From contig NZ_VIQT01000009.1 of assembly GCF_010206195.1 (NCBI RefSeq), positions 411,747 to 475,746 on the forward strand: a stretch of 64,000 nt of DNA, read 5' to 3'. The notes under the pieces were generated by a model. The model was not told the DNA's origin. It was given only the letters and a program-made list of their open reading frames with translations, and ran no database searches. Below, piece by piece: positions 54,350 to 62,652 of this stretch. Each line of letters begins with the position of its first letter. The first letter of the stretch is position 1. The stretch comes from Anaerotruncus colihominis (GTDB taxonomy: Bacteria; Bacillota; Clostridia; Oscillospirales; Ruminococcaceae). A program made the translations under genes and the position numbers.

Positions 54350-54467
54350 GTCTAATTTGTAAACTTTAAAACAGACTCCGGCGCTTATTTTCCATTGTAT
54401 TTGGGTTGTTTTTCACATAATCAAAACGTCAATATTTTAAAGGTTTTTTAACTTTTCGCAAATCCGG

Positions 54468-54497
54468 TTGACGGATGGATGATTTTGGAGCTATAGT
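54468..54497 (+). promoter_or_regulatory. Promoter of the 54544 secreted-protein gene
   Basis: TTGACG (54468-54473), 18-bp spacer, TATAGT (54492-54497), about 47 bp upstream of the ATG. Confidence 0.6.
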
Positions 54498-54543
54498 TAG
54501 AAGTAGTCAAAGCACAGAATATATCGATAAGAAAGGGCTGCTT

Positions 54544-55635
54544 ATGAAACAAAAATTTTCCGCCCGCATAGTGGCGCTTGTCTGCGCCTGCGCGCTCTGT
54601 GTTCCAGCGTTTGCCGCCGAAAGGGCGCATACCCTCTCTGAGCAATCCGAAGCCTCTGTCGGCGCAAAGGTCTGCGGCTATGAGCCGGTCCGCACCGACC
54701 CGACCGGCCGTTATAAAACGTATGGCAACACCGTCACGGTCGCGGCCTGTGAACGCGTTTACGACGACGCCGGCAACCTCTACCGCGTGACCGACAGTTC
54801 GTCGTTTAACGACAGCAGCGTGTTTACCCGCGCCATCAAAACAACGGTCGGCCCAATGTCCGTGGAGCGGATCAAGGCAGCCGGCGGCGAAATCGTCGGC
54901 TCCGGCGCGGCGTTCGTCATAACACTTAAGGATTACCTCGTTGACGAGGGGGTGACGGTCGGCTTTACTGTAACCTACACAGCGCAGAAAGATATTGAAC
55001 TGCCGGTTGTGACGACCGGGAAGAACGCCGGCGCCGCTCAAACGCTCGATGTAAGCCGCGGCGCAAAAATCGTGCTCAACTACCGCGCGGATATCACTGG
55101 TGACGATCTATCGGTCAGCAGCTATCTGAAACCCCTTCCCGACTGGTATGGCGATGTTGTCTCCCTCAAGGAGGGCCCTTACGCGGTCGGCGCCGAGGAC
55201 GTATTCCTCTATCCCAGCAAGGATGGCGAAAGCGACTATACCTGGGAGGACTCCGATATCATCGTCGCGGAGCTGAACGGGGGCGACTACACCTATATGT
55301 CGAAACTGTCCACGCGCCGTTCCGACACCGGCCGCGACCGCACCGCGCCGCTTGGAGAATACTATACGCGTTTCTTTTCAAACTATCCGTCTGTCAACGG
55401 CGCGGCATTGACGCTGACAAATCCCTTTCTCACCTACGATGGAGGCGAAACAATCCCGCACGGCGATGTGCATATCTATGAGGTGACGGAAACCGGTGAT
55501 CTCCAGGATGTGACGAACCGTTTTACCTATGGAGAGGATTCAAATGGACGCGGCGCTTTTATCGCCCGTGTCGATAAACTTGGCCGGTATGTCTTTACAG
55601 CAAAGCCGATTGTATCGCTTGACGATCTGAAATAA
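54544..55635 (+). CDS. Secreted protein of unknown function
   Basis: 363-aa protein with a Sec signal peptide (MKQKFSARIVALVCACALCVPAFA, likely cleaved after AFA near residue 24). The mature chain is beta-rich and soluble, with segments GVTVGFTVTYTAQKDIELPVV, TYMSKLSTRRSDTGRD and a C-terminal GRYVFTAKPI. No transmembrane anchor, LPXTG motif or known catalytic motif. ATG at 54544 has AAGAAAGGG upstream. Family not recognised. Single gene with its own promoter and a shared terminator. Confidence 0.7.
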   Translation: MKQKFSARIVALVCACALCVPAFAAERAHTLSEQSEASVGAKVCGYEPVRTDPTGRYKTYGNTVTVAACERVYDDAGNLYRVTDSSSFNDSSVFTRAIKTTVGPMSVERIKAAGGEIVGSGAAFVITLKDYLVDEGVTVGFTVTYTAQKDIELPVVTTGKNAGAAQTLDVSRGAKIVLNYRADITGDDLSVSSYLKPLPDWYGDVVSLKEGPYAVGAEDVFLYPSKDGESDYTWEDSDIIVAELNGGDYTYMSKLSTRRSDTGRDRTAPLGEYYTRFFSNYPSVNGAALTLTNPFLTYDGGETIPHGDVHIYEVTETGDLQDVTNRFTYGEDSNGRGAFIARVDKLGRYVFTAKPIVSLDDLK

Positions 55636-55640
55636 GCATG

Positions 55641-55670
55641 AAAAGAGGGCCTGCAAGCAGGCCCTCTTTT
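55641..55670. terminator. Bidirectional terminator
   Basis: 14-bp self-complementary stem with A4/T5 flanks between the converging secreted-protein and HAD genes. Confidence 0.88.
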
Positions 55671-55684
55671 TGTTTCGCGCTGAT

Positions 55685-56368
55685 TTATGCGCCGAGCGCG
55701 ATCGGCAGAAAGTCGGCAAGACGGCTCACGCGGTAATCACATCCAACTGTATCAACCGCGTCGTCCGGCGCAAACCAGCATGTTGCGACGCCGGCGTTTT
55801 TTCCGCCGGCCATATCCGAGGTCAGCGAATCGCCCATGATGATCACACGCGCGCGCGAAGGATTGCCAAGCGCCGCAAATACATGGTCGAAAAATTGAGC
55901 GCGCGGCTTGGGCGCGCCGATTTCCTGGGAAATGAAGATGTCCCGGATATAGGGCGCAATCGATGCGCGTGCAAGGCGCGACCGCTGTACTTCGGCCACG
56001 CCGTTTGTGACGATATACAGCGGCCGCTTTGCCGACAGCGTCCGGCAAAAGTCCTCCGCCCCATCCGTTAAAAAGGCCCCTTCCCCGAGCGCGCGCGTAT
56101 AAAAACGGTTGACACGCGTGCAATCGGCATGGATGCCAAGAAACGCAAACAAGCTTTCAAACCGGCGCACGCGCAGCGCGTCCTGAGTGACAGCGCCCTG
56201 CTCAAACTGTTTCCAAAGCGCGTCGTTGATTTGATGGTACTGTTCAAGCACCCGGCTGTCAAACGGCGCGCCGAACGCCTCGCAGGTATGTTCCAGTGCT
56301 ACGCGTTCCGCCCGGATATAATCGAACAGGGTTTCATCCGCGTCGAGTAAAATGATGTCGTATCCCAT
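55685..56368 (-). CDS. HAD hydrolase, YjjG-type nucleotidase family
   Basis: 227-aa haloacid-dehalogenase-fold phosphatase: motif I LLDADETLFDY with nucleophile Asp, motif II TNG, Lys in GAPKPRAQFF and motif IV MGDSLTSDMAGG. The C1 cap and overall length fit the YjjG noncanonical pyrimidine nucleotidase group. AAAGGGACGG precedes the ATG. Its first 35 nt overlap the end of the AGCS symporter gene, indicating cotranscription. Confidence 0.88.
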   Translation of the reverse strand: MGYDIILLDADETLFDYIRAERVALEHTCEAFGAPFDSRVLEQYHQINDALWKQFEQGAVTQDALRVRRFESLFAFLGIHADCTRVNRFYTRALGEGAFLTDGAEDFCRTLSAKRPLYIVTNGVAEVQRSRLARASIAPYIRDIFISQEIGAPKPRAQFFDHVFAALGNPSRARVIIMGDSLTSDMAGGKNAGVATCWFAPDDAVDTVGCDYRVSRLADFLPIALGA

Positions 56369-57734
56369 TTAACCGTCCCTTTCTTTTTCGCGCCAGATAA
56401 GCGCGCGTCGCCTGAAATACTTCTCTGGAAAGCAAGACGACTGCAATCAGGTTCGGGATCGCCATTAGACCGTTGAAGGTATCCGAGACACTCCAAACAA
56501 GCTTGAGACTGCCCGTGCAGCCGACCCATGTCATTACGATAAACAGAAGCTTATACGGCGTCAGCGCACGCCTGCCGAACAGGTATTCGACCGCGCGGCC
56601 GCCATAACATGACCAGCCTAAAATGGTTGCGAATGCAAAACAGCAGACCGCAATCGATATGAAGGCGCCGCCAAACCGCCCGAAACCCGACGAAAACGCT
56701 GCAACGGCCAGCTGAGCGCCGTCGCCTCCACCAAGATGCGCCCCGGAGGTCAGGAGCACAAGCGCCGTAATCGTGCACATCACAATCGTATCGAAAAACA
56801 CCTCGAAAATTCCCCACATCCCCTGCTGAACCGGCTCCTTGACATTCGATGCGGAATTGATGATCACCGAGCTGCCAAGCCCCGCCTCGTTCGTAAAGAC
56901 GCCGCGCGCCACGCCGAAACGGACCGCGTTCGCCATTACAGTCCCAGCCGCGCCGCCGCCCGCCGCCCGCAGGCTGAACGCCTCCCGGAAGATGGAGGTG
57001 AACGCGTCCGGTATCTGCGCGCGATTGAGGAAGATAATCACAAGCCCCCCGACTGTATAAAACAGCGCCATAAACGGCACGAGACGCTCTGTCACCGCTG
57101 CAACACGCCGCACGCCGCCAAGAATTACGACGCCGGAAACAGTGGCGACCGCAACGCCCGCCGCGGCCGGCGCGATCCGAAACACGTCGGAGAGCGCCCC
57201 CGCGATCGAATTGGCCTGCGTCATATTCCCGATACCAAAGGACGCCGCCGCACAAAACAGCGCGAACAGTACCGCCAGCCATTTCCAATGCAGGCCGCGT
57301 TCTATATATACCATTGGGCCGCCCACCCAGTCGCCTGCCTGATTGCGGTAACGGTAGAGGTTCCCAAGAACATTTTCAGCATATTTTGTCATCATACCGA
57401 GCAGCGCCGACACCCACATCCAAAAGACAGCGCCCGTGCCGCCGGCGACAATCGCTGTCGCCACGCCGACAATGTTCCCCGTGCCAATGGTCCCTGCAAG
57501 CGCTGTTGAAAGCGCCTGAAACTGGGAAATTGCATGGGGATCGCGATCATGCACCTGCCCGCCGCGTACAATCGCGCCAAGCGTGGAGCGTATCCACAGG
57601 CCGAACCTTCGAAACTGGAAAAAACCTGTTCCGACTGTAAAGTATGCGCCTGCCAACAGCATCAGGACGATCATTGCAGGTCCCCATACAAGGCCGCCAA
57701 CCCATTCGTTGACCTTTGCGATCCACTGTACCAT
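56334..57734 (-). CDS. Alanine/glycine:cation symporter (AGCS family)
   Basis: 466-aa amino-acid symporter with about 10-11 helices. Family signatures: FGLWIRSTLGAI near the N-terminus, FQALSTALAGTIGTGNIVGVATAI (about residues 70-93) and RFGVARGVFTNEAGLGSSVIINSAS. It imports alanine or glycine with Na+ or H+. GGGAGGAG precedes the ATG and a near-consensus promoter lies about 35 bp upstream. Confidence 0.93.
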   Translation of the reverse strand: MVQWIAKVNEWVGGLVWGPAMIVLMLLAGAYFTVGTGFFQFRRFGLWIRSTLGAIVRGGQVHDRDPHAISQFQALSTALAGTIGTGNIVGVATAIVAGGTGAVFWMWVSALLGMMTKYAENVLGNLYRYRNQAGDWVGGPMVYIERGLHWKWLAVLFALFCAAASFGIGNMTQANSIAGALSDVFRIAPAAAGVAVATVSGVVILGGVRRVAAVTERLVPFMALFYTVGGLVIIFLNRAQIPDAFTSIFREAFSLRAAGGGAAGTVMANAVRFGVARGVFTNEAGLGSSVIINSASNVKEPVQQGMWGIFEVFFDTIVMCTITALVLLTSGAHLGGGDGAQLAVAAFSSGFGRFGGAFISIAVCCFAFATILGWSCYGGRAVEYLFGRRALTPYKLLFIVMTWVGCTGSLKLVWSVSDTFNGLMAIPNLIAVVLLSREVFQATRAYLARKRKGRLNGIRHHFTRRG

Positions 57735-57763
57735 GCCGCTCCTCCCACGCCGCGCCTGATTTT

Positions 57764-57792
57764 ATTATACCGGCGCGCGTTTTCTACGTCAA
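57764..57792 (-). promoter_or_regulatory. Sigma-A promoter of the AGCS symporter gene
   Basis: Minus-strand TTGACG (57792-57787), 17-bp spacer, TATAAT (57769-57764). Confidence 0.75.
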
Positions 57793-57877
57793 TGCGCCGC
57801 ACAATAAACGCCGAAGGCCGTGCCTTCAAAATATCATATGCGCGGCAGCGCGCTTAAAATGCCCGACGCCTCACAGG

Positions 57878-57914
57878 ACAACAGGCTCCTGCCGGGCCGG
57901 CAGGAGCCTGTTGT
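57878..57914 (-). terminator. Hairpin after pheA
   Basis: 18-nt complementary arms, essentially perfect, 20 nt beyond the pheA stop. There is no T run, so termination strength is uncertain. Confidence 0.65.
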
Positions 57915-57934
57915 AGATAAAACCGTTGCATCTT

Positions 57935-59059
57935 TCAAAGCGGGCGCGTATCGCTGCGGTAAGCGCCAAGCAACAGGAAATCGCGCGCGCCGCGCGAGAT
58001 ATCCGCGAGCACATCGCGCACATCCGCATGCCCGATGTCGCCTTCAAAGTCGAGATAAAACCGATAGTTCCACAGAATTTCCGGGATTGGACGCGATTCG
58101 ATCTTAACAAGGTTGATGTGTCGTTCGGTAAAGTGGCGAAGCGTATTGTAAAGCGTGCCGGATTCGTTATCAAGCGTAAAAGCAAGGCTTACCTTGTCTG
58201 CTCCTTCAGGCTCCATCTCGCGTGCGATCACAATAAACCGGGTCGAATTGTTTTGATTGTTCTGGATATCCGGAGCAATCACCTCCAGACCGTAAAGCGC
58301 CGCCGCACGCGCGCTTGCAATCGCAGCCAGCGCCGGGTCGTTTGCGCGCGCGACGTGCCGCGCGCTGCGCGAAGTGCTGTAATAAGGCACATGCTCCCAG
58401 GCCGGATGCTGCGCAAGAAATGCGCTCGCCTGTTCGAACCCCTGTTCGTGAGAATAAACGGCACGTACCGTCTCAAGCGATGCGCCCGCCGTACCGACCA
58501 GATTTTGACTGATGCGCAGGCGGCGCTCTCCAACGATGAAAAAGCCATAGCTCCCCAGCAGGTCATAAACCTGTGTAATCGCGCCTGTCGAAGAATTTTC
58601 AATCGGCAGAACGCCATAGTCGGCGCGCCCATCCTTCAGCGCGGAAAAAACATCCTCAAATTCCTGGCTGGGTAGGCTTTCACGACCATCACCAAAATAA
58701 TCAATCAACGCCTGCTCCGTGAATGCGCCCGGCGCGCCGTAAAATGCGACAGGCCCGCCAAGCGTATGCGAGCGGCGCGGAAACTCCAATGCACCGATGT
58801 CACGCCGCTGCGCCGCGCGGCTGATCGCCATGACGGCATTCATAAAACGTGTCGCTTCATCGACGTAATCTTTGTTGACAAGGCGGGCGGCTGCTTTTTC
58901 CAGAACCTCCTGTTCGCGTCCCGCCTGAAACACAGGCATCCCGCGTGTCTTCTTATACAGCGCTACCTGCCGTACAACGTCCATGCGCCGTTCAAACAGC
59001 AACATCAGCTGCGCGTCGATCTCATCGATTTCAGCGCGGTATCGTGTCAAATCATCCAT
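57935..59059 (-). CDS. pheA: Bifunctional chorismate mutase / prephenate dehydratase
   Basis: P-protein of phenylalanine synthesis, 374 aa. An AroQ chorismate mutase domain (residues 1-90, YRAEIDEIDAQLMLLFERRMDVVRQVALYK), a prephenate dehydratase domain (VAFYGAPGAFTEQAL, ENSSTGAITQVYDLL, PYYSTSRSARHVA) and a C-terminal ACT domain with the Phe-binding ESRP motif. Product inhibition by Phe is therefore expected in addition to attenuation. ATG at 59059 is preferred (MDDLTRYRAEID). It lies 17 nt after aroF, forming a two-gene operon. Confidence 0.95.
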   Translation of the reverse strand: MDDLTRYRAEIDEIDAQLMLLFERRMDVVRQVALYKKTRGMPVFQAGREQEVLEKAAARLVNKDYVDEATRFMNAVMAISRAAQRRDIGALEFPRRSHTLGGPVAFYGAPGAFTEQALIDYFGDGRESLPSQEFEDVFSALKDGRADYGVLPIENSSTGAITQVYDLLGSYGFFIVGERRLRISQNLVGTAGASLETVRAVYSHEQGFEQASAFLAQHPAWEHVPYYSTSRSARHVARANDPALAAIASARAAALYGLEVIAPDIQNNQNNSTRFIVIAREMEPEGADKVSLAFTLDNESGTLYNTLRHFTERHINLVKIESRPIPEILWNYRFYLDFEGDIGHADVRDVLADISRGARDFLLLGAYRSDTRPL

Positions 59060-59076
59060 ACCGACACCTGCCCCGA

Positions 59077-60090
59077 TCAAAGCTCGCGTCCGACCGCCGC
59101 CGCGATCGCACGCAATTCACGCATCAGTTCATCGAATACGGCCGGTTTGATCGACTGCTGTCCGTCGCAAAGCGCGTTGGCCGGATCGTTATGCACCTCA
59201 ATAATCAAGCCGTCCGTACCGACCGCGACGGCGGCTTTCGCCATCGGCTCGACCATCCACCATTTTCCCGTCGCATGGCTCGGATCAACGATCACAGGCA
59301 GGTGGCTGAGCTTTTTAATCGCCGGAACCGCCGACAAATCGAGCGTATTGCGCGTATATGTTTCAAAGGTGCGGATACCGCGCTCGCACAGGATCACGTT
59401 CTCATTGCCGCCGGACATGATGTATTCCGCGCTCATCAGCCACTCCTCAATGGTAGCGGAAAGACCGCGTTTGAGCAGGATCGGCTTATGTGTATGGCCA
59501 AGCTCCTTGAGCAGCTCGAAATTCTGCATGTTGCGGGCGCCGACCTGGATGATATCGACATCCCGGACAAAAATTTCGATGTCGTATGGCGACATGATTT
59601 CCGTCACAATCGGAAGCCCTGTCTTGACGCGCGCCTCTTTGAGCAGCTCAAGCCCGTCGTATTTCAGTCCCTGGAAGGCATACGGCGATGTGCGCGGCTT
59701 GAACGCGCCGCCGCGCAAAAACATCGCACCAGCCTTTTTAACCTCCCCGGCGATCCCGCAGATCTGCGCTTCGCTCTCCACCGAGCAGGGACCGGCAATG
59801 ATTGCAATCCGTCTGCCTCCAATTGGATTGCCGTTGACAGTGATCATTGATGGGTCCGGGTGGAACATCTTATTGGCCTTTTTGAACGGTTCAGCGACAT
59901 GCATCACACGCTCAACGCTGCGGTTGGCCTCAATCCAGGTGTCATCAATCTTGCTCGTATCGCCGACAAGACCAAGAATAATCAAGTCCTTGCCGATCAC
60001 GGGATTCACTTCGACACCCTTTGCAATCAACGCATCGGTGAGGCTGTCAATCTCCTTTTGCGGCGTGCCGCGTTTCATAATAACAATCAT
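59077..60090 (-). CDS. aroF: 3-deoxy-7-phosphoheptulonate (DAHP) synthase, type I-beta
   Basis: First enzyme of the shikimate pathway, condensing phosphoenolpyruvate and erythrose 4-phosphate. 337 aa: a ferredoxin-like N-terminal regulatory domain (MIVIMKRGTPQKEIDSL, to about 70) and the TIM-barrel catalytic domain with IAGPCSVESEAQI, RGGAFKPRTSPYAFQGL, KRGLSATIEEWLMSAEYI and IVDPSHATGKW. ATG 60090 has GGGAGG 8 nt upstream. First structural gene after the attenuator; cotranscribed with pheA. Confidence 0.95.
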   Translation of the reverse strand: MIVIMKRGTPQKEIDSLTDALIAKGVEVNPVIGKDLIILGLVGDTSKIDDTWIEANRSVERVMHVAEPFKKANKMFHPDPSMITVNGNPIGGRRIAIIAGPCSVESEAQICGIAGEVKKAGAMFLRGGAFKPRTSPYAFQGLKYDGLELLKEARVKTGLPIVTEIMSPYDIEIFVRDVDIIQVGARNMQNFELLKELGHTHKPILLKRGLSATIEEWLMSAEYIMSGGNENVILCERGIRTFETYTRNTLDLSAVPAIKKLSHLPVIVDPSHATGKWWMVEPMAKAAVAVGTDGLIIEVHNDPANALCDGQQSIKPAVFDELMRELRAIAAAVGREL

Positions 60091-60144
60091 ATCTGTTTCC
60101 TCCCTGACTAAGATCGCAGCGGGTCCTGTTTTCTGCAACAAAAA

Positions 60145-60173
60145 AGAGAACCCATTGCGTCAATGAGTTCTCT
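60145..60173 (-). terminator. Attenuator terminator before aroF
   Basis: In the minus-strand RNA, a 13-bp stem (one G-U pair) with a 3-nt loop followed by five U. It lies between the leader-peptide stop and the aroF start. Confidence 0.9.
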
Positions 60174-60209
60174 TGCATTTCTGCTTAAAAAGGCCGCAAA
60201 ACAACCACA

Positions 60210-60320
60210 CTACTCATCAAACACAATCCGATTTTCACAGCAAAAAAAGCCGGCGCTAAAGAAATAGCCCTGGCCCTGAAAGCTGTAAAATCGATTCTGT
60301 TTATCGATGACATGGTTCAT
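60210..60320 (-). CDS. Phe/Tyr-rich leader peptide of the aroF-pheA attenuator
   Basis: 36-aa ORF with AAGGGG 7 nt before its ATG and a consensus promoter upstream. The peptide contains seven Phe and two Tyr, densest in FYSFQGQGYFFSAGFF (residues 11-26). Translation speed over these codons would decide whether the terminator at 60173-60145 forms. This is the standard design of an aromatic-amino-acid attenuator; scarcity of charged tRNA-Phe or tRNA-Tyr should raise aroF-pheA expression. Confidence 0.85.
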   Translation of the reverse strand: MNHVIDKQNRFYSFQGQGYFFSAGFFCCENRIVFDE

Positions 60321-60354
60321 TGCGATTCCCCTTAAACCACAATTGGTTTTCTTT

Positions 60355-60382
60355 ATTATAGCAAACCTGCACAATCTGTCAA
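60355..60382 (-). promoter_or_regulatory. Consensus promoter of the aroF-pheA operon
   Basis: Minus-strand TTGACA (60382-60377), 16-bp spacer, TATAAT (60360-60355): perfect hexamers. The predicted start near 60348 leaves a leader of about 258 nt. Confidence 0.88.
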
Positions 60383-60396
60383 GCAATTATTTGAAA

Positions 60397-60693
60397 TTAC
60401 GAGCAGCAGCTCTGCAGCTGCTCTTTCATCCCGGCGTGATCTCCGGCATTGGCCAGCGCTACCAACATGCCGCCCGCCATAATCATGGTATCCCCGCGCG
60501 AAACCAGCTCACGTCCGCCGCACCGCATCGCAACTGGCGGGCAGTTATGCGGAAGCATCCGGTCGCTGACGCTTTTTCCGATGACATCCGGTCCTTGCCG
60601 TACCACCGCAAGCGTCAGAATCTTCTCGCTGGTATCCCCGGCACCTCGATACCCCGGCGGCGCAGAATATCTTCCAAGCGGCTCAAAAATCAA
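60397..60693 (-). CDS. Small stand-alone RCK_C (TrkA-C)-like protein
   Basis: 98-aa protein whose residues about 25-90 resemble the RCK_C/TrkA-C ligand-binding fold: LTLAVVRQGPDVIGKSVSDRMLP, VAMRCGGRELVSRGDTMIMAGGMLVAL. In K+ channels and transporters this domain binds small ligands such as c-di-AMP; here there is no RCK_N or membrane part. ATG overlaps the lipoprotein stop (ATGA), making it the last gene of a three-gene operon. A CQSCC-type cysteine pair ends the chain. Function unknown. Confidence 0.6.
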   Translation of the reverse strand: MIFEPLGRYSAPPGYRGAGDTSEKILTLAVVRQGPDVIGKSVSDRMLPHNCPPVAMRCGGRELVSRGDTMIMAGGMLVALANAGDHAGMKEQLQSCCS

Positions 60694-62150
60694 GAGGCCC
60701 CCTCCTGTAGCTCCAAAGCAACAACACTTGAAAGCCCGGAGACTGGCTCATAGATTCTGACACCATCCCCCTCTGGAAACAATTGGACCATCACCGCATA
60801 ATTCTTATGGGAAAACGGAATTTCCACCCCTGTTTCCACCGTGCGCTGCTTCTGTCCCTGCGCATCAAATATATCGATCAACAGAGGCGTTTGCTCATCA
60901 AACGAACCGCTTTCACCCCAACCGCCTACGCGGTAAGCCACTATCCATCTTTGATTGTCCGTATCCCATGAGCAGCCGAGCGTGAACCAATCGGGTTCAT
61001 TGGGCGTATCCCCATAATCAAATGCAAGCTGCTCCGCGGCCGGCGCTGCTGTATCAGCGTCATAAACCGTCATGGAACCAAGCCGGTTGACCAAAAACAG
61101 ATGGCCCGGACCAAATTCCGGAATTGCCAGCCCGTCTTCATCGCTTAAATATGTCAGCGTCCCAGTGGCAGCGTCTTCAAGCACCAACTCGCTCCAAAAC
61201 CCATCTCCAGCGCCGCCGGTTTGCGCGCTCCATAAAATTTTCTGCCCGTCGGCGCTTTGTGCGAGCTGTTCTTCCAACCGATCATGCGTATACTGGCGCT
61301 TCAGGCTCGCGCTCCCTGCTTCAAAGTCGATCAAAACAGACGTCGTCTCCGCATCTATACTGGCAGTCTGCGCCTGCGCATCCAGCATAAAAGCAATTGG
61401 GTCGCCGCCGTCGCGCGCGACATTGTCCAACCGCATTCCAAGCCCGGTGCCAAGCTTAGGCAACAAAACCGTCTTCAGGACCTCCCCCTCTCTTACAAGC
61501 CGGACGGCACGTTCCGGTTCATAATCATACAGCGCGAAAAACGCCCCGTCCATACAGACGCGCTGCGCAGGTTCCGACCGTACCTCTCCGGTTTCATCAT
61601 TGATAAATATATAGGCGGGCCACAAATCCCCTGCATGGAACGAAATCCAATCCCCCTGATAGGCGCACGGCGCATAATCGAGCACCTCTCCCTCCATGGA
61701 ATCGGTCATGGGCAAAACGTCTGTCCTGATCCGGCGCAAAGGCGTTCCATTCCGATCGAATGTCTGCACCTCTACCCAAGCGTCCTCACGATATGTCTGC
61801 CATGGATATTCGCCCCGGTACGCCGAGCAATTATAAATCGCTGCAAACTGTTCCTTTTCTTCATTCCATACCACGGATGACACAGCGAACGGACGCTCTG
61901 ACGGCTCGCGCAGACGTAAACGCGTTTGTACCGCTCCATCCGGGGACACCGCCTCAATCCAGTCCGTTTCCGGAGTCTGTGCCAAAAGCGTCTCGTCTGG
62001 CATGGCCGCTGAGGGAGCTGAGGAAACGGTAAGCTGATCCGGCATGGCGGACTGTTCCAAACCTGTACCCGTGTCCTGCGGCGTGGCGGTGCGCGGCGCG
62101 CAGGAGCAGAGCAGGCAAGCTATCAACATGGCTGTGATAAACTGCTTCAT
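60690..62150 (-). CDS. Lipoprotein of unknown function
   Basis: 486-aa lipoprotein (MKQFITAMLIACLLCSCAP, acylated Cys near residue 17) with a Thr/Ser/Pro linker and then a long beta-rich domain. Repeated YDAD/YDYE/DAQA turns suggest a beta-propeller-like fold. ATG 62150 overlaps the stop of the yqxD-type gene and has GGAGGGAG upstream. Family not recognised. Confidence 0.7.
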   Translation of the reverse strand: MKQFITAMLIACLLCSCAPRTATPQDTGTGLEQSAMPDQLTVSSAPSAAMPDETLLAQTPETDWIEAVSPDGAVQTRLRLREPSERPFAVSSVVWNEEKEQFAAIYNCSAYRGEYPWQTYREDAWVEVQTFDRNGTPLRRIRTDVLPMTDSMEGEVLDYAPCAYQGDWISFHAGDLWPAYIFINDETGEVRSEPAQRVCMDGAFFALYDYEPERAVRLVREGEVLKTVLLPKLGTGLGMRLDNVARDGGDPIAFMLDAQAQTASIDAETTSVLIDFEAGSASLKRQYTHDRLEEQLAQSADGQKILWSAQTGGAGDGFWSELVLEDAATGTLTYLSDEDGLAIPEFGPGHLFLVNRLGSMTVYDADTAAPAAEQLAFDYGDTPNEPDWFTLGCSWDTDNQRWIVAYRVGGWGESGSFDEQTPLLIDIFDAQGQKQRTVETGVEIPFSHKNYAVMVQLFPEGDGVRIYEPVSGLSSVVALELQEGAS

Positions 62151-62599
62151 TTCTCCACTCCCTCCTGATTGCATTGAAGCATCTCTTTGAGCGCTTTCTC
62201 GAATCGCATATCCATTTCCTCCGTCCTTTTTTTGACCCCGCGTGTACGCCCGCCAGCGCGCCGTACCTTCTGCCCGATGTGGCGTTCAAACAACAGGCGA
62301 TCCATATTATCAGCGCTGTAGACCAAACCGTCCTGGTTAATCGCATGCGCCCCTCTGCCAAGCGCCATTGCGGCAACGCCGTAATCCTGTGTCACAACGA
62401 TATCACCGGCACGCATGAGGTTGGCCAAATAATAATCCGCGCTGTCGCGTCCTGTATCAACAGTGACCACTTGACTATAACCGTCGCTGAACACATGGCT
62501 CGAATCCAGCACCATCACTACGGCGATTTTGCGCTGCCTTGCAAGGCGCGTGATGATAGCTTTAACAGGGCAAGCATCCGCATCGACCAGAATCCGCAT
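62147..62599 (-). CDS. YaiI/YqxD family (DUF188, UPF0178) protein
   Basis: 150-aa PIN-like-fold protein of the conserved DUF188 family, starting MRILVDADACPVKAII with the acidic DADACPV motif and containing DTGRDSADYYLANLMRAGDIVVTQDYG and GRGAHAINQDGLVY. These conserved Asp residues suggest a metal-dependent nuclease-like site, but activity is unproven. AGGAGGGGG precedes the ATG. First gene of a three-gene operon. Confidence 0.92.
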   Translation of the reverse strand: MRILVDADACPVKAIITRLARQRKIAVVMVLDSSHVFSDGYSQVVTVDTGRDSADYYLANLMRAGDIVVTQDYGVAAMALGRGAHAINQDGLVYSADNMDRLLFERHIGQKVRRAGGRTRGVKKRTEEMDMRFEKALKEMLQCNQEGVEK

Positions 62600-62619
62600 T
62601 CAATCCCCCTCCTAAAAGA

Positions 62620-62652
62620 AAAAGCCGCAAAGCAAGTCACTCCGCGGCTTTT
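62620..62652 (-). terminator. Terminator overlapping the anti-sigma gene stop
   Basis: 9-bp stem (AAAAGCCGC/GCGGCTTTT) with a 15-nt loop that contains the anti-sigma stop codon (62639-62637), followed by TTTCTTTTAGG on the minus strand. Confidence 0.65.

Noticed and set aside
58766-60166. 466-codon open frame on the plus strand
   Set aside because: Antisense to aroF and pheA, Ser/Arg-rich, no recognisable motif; both minus-strand genes are certain.
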